Made by a program: the position numbers and the translations under genes. Shown one piece after another: positions 1 through 8,628 of a stretch of 64,000 nucleotides of DNA. Below the pieces are notes generated by a model, which worked only from the letters and a program-made list of their open reading frames with translations, was not told where the DNA came from and searched no databases. The DNA lies in the NCBI GenBank assembly GCA_963728765.1, contig CAVSKX010000004.1:124001-188000 (forward strand), written 5' to 3'. Numbering within the stretch: position 1 is the stretch's first letter; each line of letters begins with the position of its first letter. The stretch is from AC-32 sp963728765 (GTDB lineage: Bacteria > Actinomycetota > Thermoleophilia > Gaiellales > Gaiellaceae).

Positions 1-389
1 TCCGCGTCCCGCTCGCCTCGGGACTGCTGACCGGGAAGTTCGACCGCGACACGACCTTCGCGGCGGATGACCACCGTGAGTTCAACCGCCACGGCGAGGA
101 GTTCGACGTCGGCGAGACCTTCTCCGGGGTCGACTACGAGGTCGGGCTCAAGGTGGTGGAGGAGCTCGAGCCGCTCGTGCCTCCGGGTGCGACGCTGGCC
201 CAGCTCGCGCTGCGCTGGATCCTCACGTTCGACGCCGTCTCGACGGTCATCCCCGGCGCAAAGACGCCGGAGCAGGCGCGTGCGAACGCCGCTGCCGCCG
301 ACCTGCCCGCGCCTTCGCCCGAGACGATGGAGCGGATCGCGGAGATCTACCGCCGGCAGGTCGCCCCGCTCGTGCACCAGCGCTGGTAA
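1..389 (+). CDS. Aldo/keto reductase, C-terminal part (5' truncated by window)
   Basis: The reading frame is open from base 3 and ends with TAA at 387-389, giving about 128 residues. Near the start it reads VPLASGLLTGKF, the segment of NADPH-dependent aldo/keto reductases of the YajO/Gcy group that follows the last barrel strands. The downstream helix LAQLALRWIL and the segment VIPGAKTPEQARANAAA are typical of the C-terminal cofactor-binding part of the family. The catalytic Asp/Tyr/Lys/His are outside the window. The gene lies convergent to galactokinase with only three bases between the stop codons. The substrate cannot be told from the sequence; the sugar-catabolic neighbours suggest a carbohydrate aldehyde or ketone. 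Confidence 0.85.
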   Translation, partial: RVPLASGLLTGKFDRDTTFAADDHREFNRHGEEFDVGETFSGVDYEVGLKVVEELEPLVPPGATLAQLALRWILTFDAVSTVIPGAKTPEQARANAAAADLPAPSPETMERIAEIYRRQVAPLVHQRW

Positions 390-392
390 CCG

Positions 393-1514
393 TTACCCAG
401 GCACGAGCTCGTGCGCGCCGTCGACCGAGGCGCAGACGTACGGCGTCGCCTCCCGCCCGGCACGGTCGGCGTAGCCGCGCGTGACCGCGTCGGCAAGGCG
501 CTCAGCCTCGTCCTCGCGAGCCAGGGCGAGCACCGAGCCGCCGAAGCCCCCGCCGATCATCCGGGCCGCGGTGGCACCGTGGTCGTAGGCGAGCTCGACG
601 AGCACGTCGAGCTCCGGGATCGAGACCTCGAGGTCGTCCCGGAGGCTCTCGTGACCCTCGCGGAAGAGCCTTCCGAGCGCCGGGAGGTCGGGTCCGTCTG
701 GCTTTTCCAGCGCGGCCACGACCTCGCGCACCCGCTCGTTCTCGGTGACGACGTGGCGAAGCCTGCGCCGCGCGACCTCGTCGACTCCCGCGGCGGCCGC
801 CTTCGCCTCTGCCTCGGCGGCGCTCAGCGTTGACGGGCGGTCCGTGCCGATCCCGGACAGCGCGCGTTCGAGCTCGAGGCGCCGGTCGCCGTAGCCGCTG
901 GCCTCGAGCGCGTGGCGCACCCCTGAGTCGAAGACGACGAGCGCGATCCCGGGTGGCAGCGGGACGAGCCGGTGCTCCTCGGTCCCGCAGTCCAGCAGCA
1001 GCGCGTGCCCCTTGCGCCCGAGCAGCGAGCTCGCCGGGTCCATCAGGCCCACCGGAACACCGACCGCGAGGCGTTCCGCCGCCTGCGCGATCCGCGCCAG
1101 CTCGATGCGCGGCAGCTCGTACGAGGCGGCGCTCGTGAGCGCCAGGCCGACCGACACGGTCAGCGCCGCCGACGAGGACATTCCGGCTCCGATCGGGACG
1201 GTGGAGACGATCTCGCCGTCCAGCCCGGTGATCGGCGCCCCGTGCTCGCGGAGCAGGCGTACGACCGCGGCGACGTAACGGCCCCAGCCCTCAGGCGGGA
1301 TCGGAGGCGGCGCGTCCGCCGGAAGCTCGACCGAATCGCCGAACGCCGCCGAGCGCAGGCGGATCGTCGCATCTGCCGCCGGAGCCCACGTCACCGTCGT
1401 CGCGAGATCCACGGCGACGGGCAGGACGAGCCCTCCCGAGTAGTCGGTGTGCTCGCCGATCAGGTTGACACGCGCCGGGGCGAGGACGACGCGGCTGGAA
1501 GGTTCTGGGCACAT
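393..1514 (-). CDS. galK: Galactokinase
   Basis: Phosphorylates galactose at C1 with ATP (Leloir pathway). The 373-residue protein has all three GHMP kinase motifs: the galactokinase signature ARVNLIGEHTDYSGG at about 14-28, the ATP-binding loop PIGAGMSSSAAL at 107-118, and GGGFGGS at 321-327. Asp159 in GLMDP corresponds to the catalytic Asp, although the usual following Gln is Pro here. The frame stays open upstream, but ATG 1512-1514 was chosen because the family homology begins there and the opposite gene starts at 1564. It is divergent from the sugar ABC operon, with only 49 bases between, so the two promoters probably overlap and may be co-regulated. Confidence 0.93.
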   Translation of the reverse strand: MCPEPSSRVVLAPARVNLIGEHTDYSGGLVLPVAVDLATTVTWAPAADATIRLRSAAFGDSVELPADAPPPIPPEGWGRYVAAVVRLLREHGAPITGLDGEIVSTVPIGAGMSSSAALTVSVGLALTSAASYELPRIELARIAQAAERLAVGVPVGLMDPASSLLGRKGHALLLDCGTEEHRLVPLPPGIALVVFDSGVRHALEASGYGDRRLELERALSGIGTDRPSTLSAAEAEAKAAAAGVDEVARRRLRHVVTENERVREVVAALEKPDGPDLPALGRLFREGHESLRDDLEVSIPELDVLVELAYDHGATAARMIGGGFGGSVLALAREDEAERLADAVTRGYADRAGREATPYVCASVDGAHELVPG

Positions 1515-1550
1515 GGTGTTATGGTCGCCGCTCACGCTTGACGGGGTCCT

Positions 1551-1559
1551 AAGGAGGTG
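1551..1559 (+). promoter_or_regulatory. Strong Shine-Dalgarno site for the sugar-binding protein
   Basis: AAGGAGGTG lies six bases before GTG 1564 and decides that start; the longer open frame reaching back into galK has no such site. This is one of the few classical ribosome-binding sites at the head of a transcription unit in the window. Confidence 0.8.
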
Positions 1560-1563
1560 CCGG

Positions 1564-2700
1564 GTGGACCGGAAGAAGTATCTGGAGACGCAGCTCGACG
1601 AGTTCGCGTCGCGAGTCGAGGATCTCCCCGAGTCGGAAGTCCCGGCCGGGATGGATCGCAGGAAGCTGCTCGGCATCATCGGCGCGGGCGGCGCGGCAGT
1701 TTCGCTCCCCGCACTGCTTGCCGCGTGCGGCGGGGGCGGGGGCAACAGCTCGAGCAGCGGCGTCGGCGACTATCCGGAGACGCCCAAGTGGAAGTGGGTC
1801 TTCGTCAACCACGTCACGACGAACCCATTCTTCGTCCCGACGCAGTACGGGATCGAGGACATGGGCGCGATCTTCAACACCGAGCACCAGTGGACCGGCT
1901 CGGAGACCAGCGATGTCGGGCAGATGGTCTCCGCGATGAACACTGCGATTTCCTCGGGCGCCGACGGAATCTGCGTCTGCCTGATCGACGCCAAGGCGTT
2001 CGACGAGCCGACCAAGAAGGCGCTCGACGCCGGGATCCCGGTCCTCGCCTACAACGCGGACGTGCCGCCCGGCAGCGCGAACGAGCGGCTCGCGTACATC
2101 GGCCAGGATCTGTTCGTGTCGGGCCAGAAGATGGGCGAGCGGATCGTCGAGCTGATCCCGAGCGGCGACGTCGCCGGCTTCATCGCGACGCCGGGCTCGC
2201 TGAACATCCAGCCGCGCATCGACGGCGCGAAGCAGGCGATCAAGGACTCGGGCAAGCCGATCAACTTCACGCAGATCGCGACCGGCGCCGACACGGCCGG
2301 CGAGCTCTCGAAGATCGATGCCTACTACCAGGGCCACAAGGACCTGAAGGGCATGTTCGCGGTCGACGCGGGAAGCACGCAGGGCGTTGCGCAGGTGATG
2401 CAGAAGTACAACCTGCCGTCGAAGGGCATCCACGGAGGCGGGTACGACCTCCTGCCGACGACCCTGAACCTGATCGACAAGGGCTTCCTGGACTTCACGA
2501 TCGACCAGCAGCCCTATCTCCAGGGGTTCTACCCCGCGGTCCAGCTGTTCCTGTACAAGATCTCGGGCGGGCTGATGGCGCCTTCGGACACGAACACCGG
2601 TCTGCTGTTCGTCACGAAGGACAACGTCAAGCCGTACCTGACGACGAAAACCCGCTACGAGGGAAGCTCCAGCTCCCAGCAATACGTGAAGTCGACCTAG
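1564..2700 (+). CDS. Sugar ABC transporter substrate-binding lipoprotein (RbsB/XylF type)
   Basis: Periplasmic-binding-protein type 1 fold that captures a monosaccharide outside the membrane and delivers it to the permease encoded next. The 378-residue precursor has a 29-residue cytoplasmic leader, then a twin-arginine motif (DRRKLLG, about 31-37), a hydrophobic stretch and a lipobox LAAC with Cys55, so it is probably exported folded by Tat and lipid-anchored. A Gly/Ser linker follows. The long pre-Tat leader is unusual. The C-terminal lobe contains conserved family segments such as FAVDAGSTQGVAQ and TIDQQPYLQGFYP. The sugar is not visible in the sequence; xylulokinase and the isomerase-like gene in the same run favour xylose or a related pentose, galK favours galactose. 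Confidence 0.9.
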   Translation: MDRKKYLETQLDEFASRVEDLPESEVPAGMDRRKLLGIIGAGGAAVSLPALLAACGGGGGNSSSSGVGDYPETPKWKWVFVNHVTTNPFFVPTQYGIEDMGAIFNTEHQWTGSETSDVGQMVSAMNTAISSGADGICVCLIDAKAFDEPTKKALDAGIPVLAYNADVPPGSANERLAYIGQDLFVSGQKMGERIVELIPSGDVAGFIATPGSLNIQPRIDGAKQAIKDSGKPINFTQIATGADTAGELSKIDAYYQGHKDLKGMFAVDAGSTQGVAQVMQKYNLPSKGIHGGGYDLLPTTLNLIDKGFLDFTIDQQPYLQGFYPAVQLFLYKISGGLMAPSDTNTGLLFVTKDNVKPYLTTKTRYEGSSSSQQYVKST

Positions 2701-2719
2701 CCGCCTGAGGTAGTCGGGG

Positions 2720-3766
2720 ATGGCGGTAGCGGGGTCAGAAGCCGGACGCCGCGAAGGAGCGCGTGGCCTGGGCTGGCGCGCGCTCGAGGCGTTCGCGAAC
2801 CGGCGTGAGGCCAGCATCCTCGTCGTCGCGATCGGGCTGATCGTCTACTTCTCGCTGCGGTCGTCCGCGTTCTACTCGAGCGCGACGATCAAGAACATCG
2901 CCGAGTACGTCGCGCCGATCGCGCTGATCGCCTGCGGCGAGGTGATGCTCCTGATCTGCGGCGAGATCGACCTGTCGGTGGGACGGGTCTTCGCGCTCAC
3001 GCCGATCATCATGTATCTCACGACGGCGCCCGAGCCCGACGGGCTCGGGCTGCCGATCTGGCTGGGGGTGATCTTCGGCCTCTTGGCGGCCGCCGCCGTC
3101 GGTCTTGCGAACGGGTTGATCACGACCTACCTCGGCGTCCCCTCGTTCATCACCACGCTCGGGATGTTGTTCTTCCTGAACGGGATCAACCTGCGAGCAT
3201 TGCACGGCTTCCAGGTGGCGACGCCGGGCGGCCACACGTTCAGGGAGATCTTCGGTGCCTATCCGCTCTGGTTCAACTCGGAGTTCTGGTGGGCGCTGTT
3301 CGCGGTCGTGGTGCTGCAGATCGTGCTCGTACGGACGAGATGGGGCGTCCACACGGTCGCGACGGGCGGCAACCTGATCGGCGCGAGAGAGAGCGGCGTC
3401 AACGTCCGGTGGATCAAGATCGGCAACTTCATGCTCTGCAGCATGCTCGGCGGCTTCGCCGGGATGATGGACTCGACCCGGATCACGTCGATCCTGCCGC
3501 TCCAGGGCGGCACCGACATCATGTTCCTCGCGGTCGCGGCCGCGGTCATCGGCGGGACGTCGCTGATGGGCGGTTCGGGCACGATCATCGGCGGCTTCCT
3601 CGGCGTCTGCGTGCTCGCCATTCTGAACATCGGCTTCACGATCCTCGGCGTCAGCGCATTCAACTTCGACCTGATCATCGGGATCGCGATCCTGGGTGCG
3701 ATGATCCTGAACGTGCAGATCCAGCGGCTGAAGAACCTCGGTGTGCTCGGGACGGGAGGCAGATGA
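2720..3766 (+). CDS. Sugar ABC transporter permease (RbsC/XylH type)
   Basis: Membrane subunit of the importer, 348 residues. The hydrophobicity pattern gives about nine or ten membrane segments starting near residue 32. The family hallmark of this branched-chain/ribose permease class is seen as GEIDLSVGRVFAL (about 77-89), and the cytoplasmic coupling region reads ATGGNLIGARESGVNVRWIK followed by GGFAGMMDSTRI. It starts 19 bases after the binding protein and overlaps the ATPase gene by four bases (ATGA), so the three are one operon. Confidence 0.92.
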   Translation: MAVAGSEAGRREGARGLGWRALEAFANRREASILVVAIGLIVYFSLRSSAFYSSATIKNIAEYVAPIALIACGEVMLLICGEIDLSVGRVFALTPIIMYLTTAPEPDGLGLPIWLGVIFGLLAAAAVGLANGLITTYLGVPSFITTLGMLFFLNGINLRALHGFQVATPGGHTFREIFGAYPLWFNSEFWWALFAVVVLQIVLVRTRWGVHTVATGGNLIGARESGVNVRWIKIGNFMLCSMLGGFAGMMDSTRITSILPLQGGTDIMFLAVAAAVIGGTSLMGGSGTIIGGFLGVCVLAILNIGFTILGVSAFNFDLIIGIAILGAMILNVQIQRLKNLGVLGTGGR

Positions 3767-4554
3767 GCGAATCGGGCAACGGCCGAGAGGCCGACGATGT
3801 GATCCGCGTCGAGCACATCTCGAAGCGGTTCGGAGCCGTACGCGCCCTCGAGGACGTCTCGATGCACCTGAAGCGGGGCGAGGTGCTCGGCCTGATCGGC
3901 GACAACGGGGCCGGCAAGTCGACGCTGGTCAAGATCATCAGCGGCTTCCAGAAGCCGGACAACGGCACGATCTTCGTCAACGGCGAGGAGGTGTCGATCC
4001 GCTCGGTCGCGCACGCCCGCTCGCTCGGGATCGACACGGTCTACCAGGACCTGGCGCTCGTGCCGGGCATGTCCGTCTACCACAACATGTTCCTCAAGCG
4101 GGAGCTGCTCGGGAAGCTCGGCGGCGTCGCGCTGCCGCTGCTGAACAACGGCGAGATGCGGAAGCGGGCTCGCAAACACCTCGACGAGATGGGCGTCCGG
4201 ATCCCGGACGTCGACGCGGAGGTGGCCCAGCTCTCGGGAGGCCAGCGCCAGTCGATCGCGGTCGCGCGCTCGGTCTACTCGGACGCGAAGATCATCCTGC
4301 TGGACGAGCCGCTGGCGGCGATGGGCGTGAAGGAGGGAGCGCTCATCCTCGACCTGATCCGAAAGCTCCGGGACCAGGGCGAGGTCTCGATGATCCTGAT
4401 CCTGCACAACTACGCGCACGTGTTCGAGGTCTGCGACCGCGTGAACCTGCTCCAGCACGGCGAGATCACGCTCGACAAGCCGACGAAGGAGACCTCGGTG
4501 GACGAGCTGACGGAGCTCGTCGTGCGCGAGTACCGGCAGGTCGCCACCGGCTGA
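3763..4554 (+). CDS. Sugar ABC transporter ATP-binding protein (single ABC domain)
   Basis: Energises the importer. The 263-residue protein has Walker A GDNGAGKST (46-54), signature LSGGQRQ (157-163), Walker B IILLDEP (177-183) and switch His215. Ribose and xylose importers usually carry a fused double ABC protein of about 500 residues; this one has a single domain, as in the FrcA (fructose) subgroup, so it must work as a homodimer. The segment LAAMGVKEG after Walker B is typical of that subgroup. Start ATG 3763 overlaps the permease stop. Confidence 0.92.
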   Translation: MSESGNGREADDVIRVEHISKRFGAVRALEDVSMHLKRGEVLGLIGDNGAGKSTLVKIISGFQKPDNGTIFVNGEEVSIRSVAHARSLGIDTVYQDLALVPGMSVYHNMFLKRELLGKLGGVALPLLNNGEMRKRARKHLDEMGVRIPDVDAEVAQLSGGQRQSIAVARSVYSDAKIILLDEPLAAMGVKEGALILDLIRKLRDQGEVSMILILHNYAHVFEVCDRVNLLQHGEITLDKPTKETSVDELTELVVREYRQVATG

Positions 4555-4574
4555 CCACCCGCGGGGGGTGAAGC

Positions 4575-5468
4575 ATCCGCGTTCTCGTCACGGGCGCGAA
4601 AGGCAAGGTCGGCTCCGCCGCCGTCTCCGCGCTGCTCGCAGCCGGCCACGACGTGCGCGCCTCCGACCTGGCGCGCGGCGTGTTCGAGCGGACGCTTCCC
4701 GACGAGCCCGGGGAGTACGTCCAGGCCGACCTGACCGACGCCGGCGACGCGTTCGCGATCGTCCGCGGTGTCGAGGCCGTCGTCCACGCCGGCGCGATCC
4801 CCGACCCGACCAAGAACCCGCCGCACGTCGTCTTCCTGAACAACCTGATGGCGACGTTCAACGTCCTCGAGGCGGCCGTCCGCTTCGGCGTGGGGCGGTT
4901 CGTCTACATCTCGAGCGAGACGATTCCCGGGTTCTTCTTTCCGGAGCGTGACTTCCTGCCCGACTACGTGCCGGTCGACGAGGAGCACCCGGTCAGGCCG
5001 CAGGATCCCTACGCCCTCTCGAAGTGGTTCGGGGAGCTGCTGATGGATGCGGCCGTGGCGCGCTCCGACATCCGCTGCATCTCCCTTCGCCCGAGCTGGG
5101 TGCAGAACGAGGAGAACTACGAGCGCAACCTCGGGCCCCAGGTGCGTGATCCCGCGGAGCTGAGCCCGAACCTCTGGAGCTACGTGGACGTCTACGACCT
5201 CGCGGACGCGATCGTGCTCGCGGCCGAGTCCGACCTCGCGGGCCATGAGGTCTTCTACATCGCGTCTCCCGACAACGTCGGCAGCCGCCCGTTCGCCGAC
5301 CTCGTCCGCCGCTACTACGGCGACGAGATCGAGATCCGCCCGCTCGCGCGCGAGGACGCGTCCGGAATCTCGTGCGCCAGGGCGGAGCGCATGCTCGGCT
5401 ACTCGCCGAGCCGCTCGTGGCGCGACTACCTCGACGCACACGGGCGAGCACGCCCGCGGGAAATCTGA
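4575..5468 (+). CDS. NAD-dependent epimerase/dehydratase with probable non-canonical ATC start
   Basis: Extended short-chain dehydrogenase of the sugar epimerase type, about 297 residues. The Rossmann loop TGAKGKVG (about 6-13) and the active-site YALSK (near 145-150) are intact, with the upstream strand FVYISSE. An in-frame TGA lies at 4569-4571, and no ATG, GTG or TTG occurs between it and GTG 4653, which would remove the whole NAD-binding loop. The only position giving a normal N-terminus is ATC 4575, with a G-rich site (GGGGGGTGA) a few bases before it. Either ATC is used, or there is a sequence error. Substrate unknown; it sits between the importer and pentose genes. Confidence 0.82.
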   Translation: MRVLVTGAKGKVGSAAVSALLAAGHDVRASDLARGVFERTLPDEPGEYVQADLTDAGDAFAIVRGVEAVVHAGAIPDPTKNPPHVVFLNNLMATFNVLEAAVRFGVGRFVYISSETIPGFFFPERDFLPDYVPVDEEHPVRPQDPYALSKWFGELLMDAAVARSDIRCISLRPSWVQNEENYERNLGPQVRDPAELSPNLWSYVDVYDLADAIVLAAESDLAGHEVFYIASPDNVGSRPFADLVRRYYGDEIEIRPLAREDASGISCARAERMLGYSPSRSWRDYLDAHGRARPREI

Positions 5469-5484
5469 TCGAGTTGGCCCGACG

Positions 5485-6498
5485 ATGAGCGACCGCCTCA
5501 AGACGAGCCTCGGAATCTGGGCGTTCGGGCCGATGGTCACGCGCTTCGTCCCGGGCGGCTACAAGCCGGAGCGCGCCGGGCAGACCACCGTTGAGCGCGT
5601 CCGTGAGGCGGTAGAGGGTCTCGGCGACCTCATCGACGGCTACGAGTTCCACTACCCGCAGGAGCTCTCGGCGGACAACCTCGACGAGGTACGCGGCGCG
5701 CTCGACGGCCACGACGTGTACTGCCTGGCAACCGGGCTCCACCTCGACGCGCGCTTCGGCAAGGGGGGGCTCGTCTCGCCCGACGAGGCGACCCGGAACG
5801 AGGCCGTAAAGCGGACGCTCGAAGCGATCGACTTCGCCGGCGAGCTCCAGGCGAACTTCATCATCTGGCCGGGGATCGAGGGCTACAACTACCCGTTCCA
5901 GGCGCCGTACACCGAGACGTGGGCCTGGTTCCTCGACGGGATCGGCCAGGCGGCGCAGCGGTGCCGCGACCGCGGGATCACGCTTTTCCTCGAGCACAAG
6001 AACTCCGAGCCCGCGATGAAGATCCTGATGCGCAACATGGGGATGACGCTCCACGTGATCCACACGCTCCGGCGCCAGGGCCTCGACAACGTGCAGGTCA
6101 ACATGGACTGGCAGCACCTGATCATGAACGGCGAGAACCTGGCCGAGTACGCGGCGCTGCTCGCCTCCGAGGGCCTGCTCGGCCACCAGCACGCCAACTC
6201 GGGCTGGGGCACCTTCGACGACGACAACATGGTCGGCGCGACCGCCTTCATGGAGACGCTCGAGCTGGCCGTCGAGCTGCGGCGCGCAGGCTACGGCGAC
6301 AACGGCGAGCGGCTCGGCTTCGACCTCTACCCGTACACCGAGGACGCGGTCGAGGCCGTGCGGCGCAGCGTGCTGCACTGGCGGTTCATCGAGGGCGTGG
6401 CCGAGCGGCTCGACGGCGACGCGCTGCGTGAGGCCCAGATGCGCAAGGACGCCGTGGCCGCCTACGAGCTCGTCTACGCGGCGCTTGGCGCGTCGTAG
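5485..6498 (+). CDS. Xylose-isomerase-like TIM-barrel protein
   Basis: A 337-residue AP-endonuclease-2/xylose isomerase superfamily barrel. Candidate metal and substrate ligands appear at the right barrel strands: Glu in LFLEHKNSE, Asp and His in NMDWQHL, the His pair in GHQHANSGWG and Asp in GFDLYPYTED. Sugar isomerases of this superfamily interconvert aldoses and ketoses with two divalent metals. No other xylose isomerase is visible, and xylulokinase follows directly, so this may supply xylulose for it; alternatively it is an isomerase or epimerase for another sugar. It begins 17 bases after the epimerase; the next gene starts inside its 3' end. Confidence 0.8.
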   Translation: MSDRLKTSLGIWAFGPMVTRFVPGGYKPERAGQTTVERVREAVEGLGDLIDGYEFHYPQELSADNLDEVRGALDGHDVYCLATGLHLDARFGKGGLVSPDEATRNEAVKRTLEAIDFAGELQANFIIWPGIEGYNYPFQAPYTETWAWFLDGIGQAAQRCRDRGITLFLEHKNSEPAMKILMRNMGMTLHVIHTLRRQGLDNVQVNMDWQHLIMNGENLAEYAALLASEGLLGHQHANSGWGTFDDDNMVGATAFMETLELAVELRRAGYGDNGERLGFDLYPYTEDAVEAVRRSVLHWRFIEGVAERLDGDALREAQMRKDAVAAYELVYAALGAS

Positions 6499-7927
6499 CA
6501 CGTTCGTCGGCCTCGACGTCGGCACGACCGGCGTCAAGGCGATCGCCGTCTCCCCGAACGGCGAGGTGGTTGCGCGGGCGGAGCGAGAGTACCCGCTGTC
6601 CACGCCCGCGCCCGGCTGGGCCGAGCAGGATCCCGAGGACTGGTGGCGCGCGAGCGAGGCTGCGCTGGCAGCCGTCGGTGCCCAGCACGCTGCGGGAATC
6701 GGCCTCTCCGGCCAGATGCACGGGCTTGTGGCGCTCGACGGCAACGACAGGGTGATCCGGCCCGCGATCCTCTGGAACGACCAGCGCACCTCGGCCGAGT
6801 GCGAGGAGATCGAGCGGCGGATCGGGGTCGAGCGGCTGATCCGCCTCACGGGCAACCGGGCGCTCACCGGCTTCACCGCGCCGAAGCTGCTCTGGCTGCG
6901 CGAGCACGAGCCGGGGGCCTACGGCCGGATCCGCCACGTCCTCCTCCCAAAGGACTACGTGCGCCTACGCCTCACGGGTGAGCGCGCGACCGACGTCGCC
7001 GATGCCTCGGGGACGCTCCTGTTCGACGTCGCCGAGCGGCGGTGGAGCGGCGAGGTGCTCGACGCGCTCGAGATCCCGCCCGAATGGCTGCCCGGGGCCC
7101 TGGAGTCGCCCGAGGTCTCCGGCCGAACCGCGAACGGGACACCGGTCGCCGCCGGAGCGGGTGACCAGGCCGCCGGCGCCCTGGGGGTCGGCGTCGCCGG
7201 ACCGGGGCCGCTCTCGGTGGTCCTCGGCACCTCGGGGGTGGTCTTCGCGGCGCTGCCCGCCTATGCGCCCGAGCCCGAGGCGCGCTTGCATGTCTTCTGC
7301 CACGCCGTTCCCGGGACCTGGCACGCAATGGGCGTGATGCTCTCCGCCGCCGGTTCACTGCGCTGGTTCCGGGACGCGTTCGCCCCGGGCGAGCCGTACG
7401 ACGAGCTCCTGGCGGGAGCCGAGGACGTCGAGCCGGGTGCCGACGGCGTGCTGTTCCTCCCGTACCTCTCCGGCGAGCGGACGCCGCACGCGGACCCGCA
7501 CGCACGCGCCGCGTTCACCGGCCTCGGGCTCGAGCACGGCCGCCCGGCGCTCACCCGCGCCGTCCTCGAGGGCGTCGCCTACGGCCTGCGCGACTCGCTA
7601 CAGCTCCTGCGGCAGCTGGGCGTCCGCGCGGAGAGCGGGCGCGTCTCGGGCGGCGGCGCCCGCAGCCGACTCTGGCTGCAGATCGTCGCCTCGACGCTCG
7701 GCATCCCGCTGGAGCTCATGGCCGCCGAGGAAGGAGCCGCCTTCGGCGCTGCCCTGCTCGGCGCGGTTGCCGCAGGTGCGTTCTCGGACGTCCACGAGGC
7801 GGTCGGCGAGTGCGTCCGGCCCCGCGAGCGGTTCGAGCCCGATGCAGGCTGGGTGCGCGCGTACGAGGCCGGTTACCCTCGCTTCCGCGCGTTGTATCCG
7901 TCCCTCGAACACCTGGAGGAGCGATGA
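6485..7927 (+). CDS. xylB: Xylulokinase (FGGY family)
   Basis: Phosphorylates D-xylulose to xylulose 5-phosphate for the pentose phosphate pathway. The 480-residue protein has the N-terminal phosphate loop DVGTTG (11-16), the xylulokinase-specific SGQMHG (75-80) and AILWNDQRT, and the catalytic Asp in GAGDQAAGALG near 227. The C-terminal lobe keeps the FGGY adenosine segment VSGGGARSRLWLQI. TTG 6485 was chosen because the homology starts immediately after it; it overlaps the preceding gene by 14 bases. The length matches the family (about 480-500). The downstream SDR overlaps by four bases. Confidence 0.9.
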   Translation: MARRSTFVGLDVGTTGVKAIAVSPNGEVVARAEREYPLSTPAPGWAEQDPEDWWRASEAALAAVGAQHAAGIGLSGQMHGLVALDGNDRVIRPAILWNDQRTSAECEEIERRIGVERLIRLTGNRALTGFTAPKLLWLREHEPGAYGRIRHVLLPKDYVRLRLTGERATDVADASGTLLFDVAERRWSGEVLDALEIPPEWLPGALESPEVSGRTANGTPVAAGAGDQAAGALGVGVAGPGPLSVVLGTSGVVFAALPAYAPEPEARLHVFCHAVPGTWHAMGVMLSAAGSLRWFRDAFAPGEPYDELLAGAEDVEPGADGVLFLPYLSGERTPHADPHARAAFTGLGLEHGRPALTRAVLEGVAYGLRDSLQLLRQLGVRAESGRVSGGGARSRLWLQIVASTLGIPLELMAAEEGAAFGAALLGAVAAGAFSDVHEAVGECVRPRERFEPDAGWVRAYEAGYPRFRALYPSLEHLEER

Positions 7928-8628
7928 CACTGGAGGGGAAGGCGGCACTGGTCACCGGGGCGAGCCGCGGGATCGGTCGCGCGGTTGCGCAGATGCTCGC
8001 CGCAGCAGGCGTGAGTCTCGGGTTGGCGTCTCGCAGCGGCGACGACCTCGGGCTCGACGCCGTGGTCGCGCGCCCGTGCGACGTCCGCAACCCGGCCGAC
8101 CTCGAGGCGATCGTCGGCGAGACGGTAGACCGGTTCGGGCGCCTGGACATCCTCGTGGCCAACGCCGGGGTCGGCGCCTACGGCCCCTTCCTCGAGCTCT
8201 CGCCCGAGCACCTCGAGGAGATGATCGACGTGAACGTCAAGGGAACGCTGTACGCCGTGCGCGCCGCGCTGCCGCACTTGCTCGAGAGCGGCGAGGCCGA
8301 CCTCGTCACGATCGCGTCCGAGGCGGGCCGGCGCGGCCTGCCGCTGGAGGCGGTCTACTGCGCGTCGAAGTTCGCGCAAGTCGGCTTCACCCGCGCGATG
8401 GACCACGAGCTGCGCGAGCACGGAGTCCGGTGTACGAACATCTGCCCGGGCGGGGTCGCGACCGACTTCGCCATGGGCCGCGGACGAACCCCCGAGATGC
8501 CGGAGCTCGCCGGGATGATGAGCGCCGAGGACGTGGCCGAGGTCGTCCTCTTTGCCCTGACGCGGCCTCGGACGCACCGCATCCTCGAGACGGCCTTCCG
8601 GCCGGTCACGGAGTCGTCGTGGGGATGA
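7924..8628 (+). CDS. Short-chain dehydrogenase/reductase
   Basis: Classical SDR of 234 residues. It shows the dinucleotide loop TGASRGIG (11-18), NAG (80-82), and the catalytic set Ser132, Tyr145 and Lys149 in YCASK. It follows a good Shine-Dalgarno (GGAGG) and overlaps xylB by four bases, so it is translated with it. Substrate is not deducible; position between xylulokinase and a Gfo/Idh dehydrogenase points to oxidation or reduction of a sugar or polyol. Confidence 0.88.
   Translation: MTLEGKAALVTGASRGIGRAVAQMLAAAGVSLGLASRSGDDLGLDAVVARPCDVRNPADLEAIVGETVDRFGRLDILVANAGVGAYGPFLELSPEHLEEMIDVNVKGTLYAVRAALPHLLESGEADLVTIASEAGRRGLPLEAVYCASKFAQVGFTRAMDHELREHGVRCTNICPGGVATDFAMGRGRTPEMPELAGMMSAEDVAEVVLFALTRPRTHRILETAFRPVTESSWG

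Noticed and set aside
1447..1563. Upstream extension of the sugar-binding protein to 1447
   Set aside because: Would overlap galK coding sequence and bypass the strong Shine-Dalgarno before GTG 1564.
1549..2817. 422-codon minus-strand frame opposite the sugar-binding protein
   Set aside because: Antisense shadow of a clear lipoprotein gene; composition is Arg/His-rich with no motif.
4993..6876. Long minus-strand open frame of 627 codons opposite the isomerase and xylulokinase genes
   Set aside because: High-GC shadow: Arg/Ala/Pro-rich translation without domains, while the plus strand carries recognisable enzymes.
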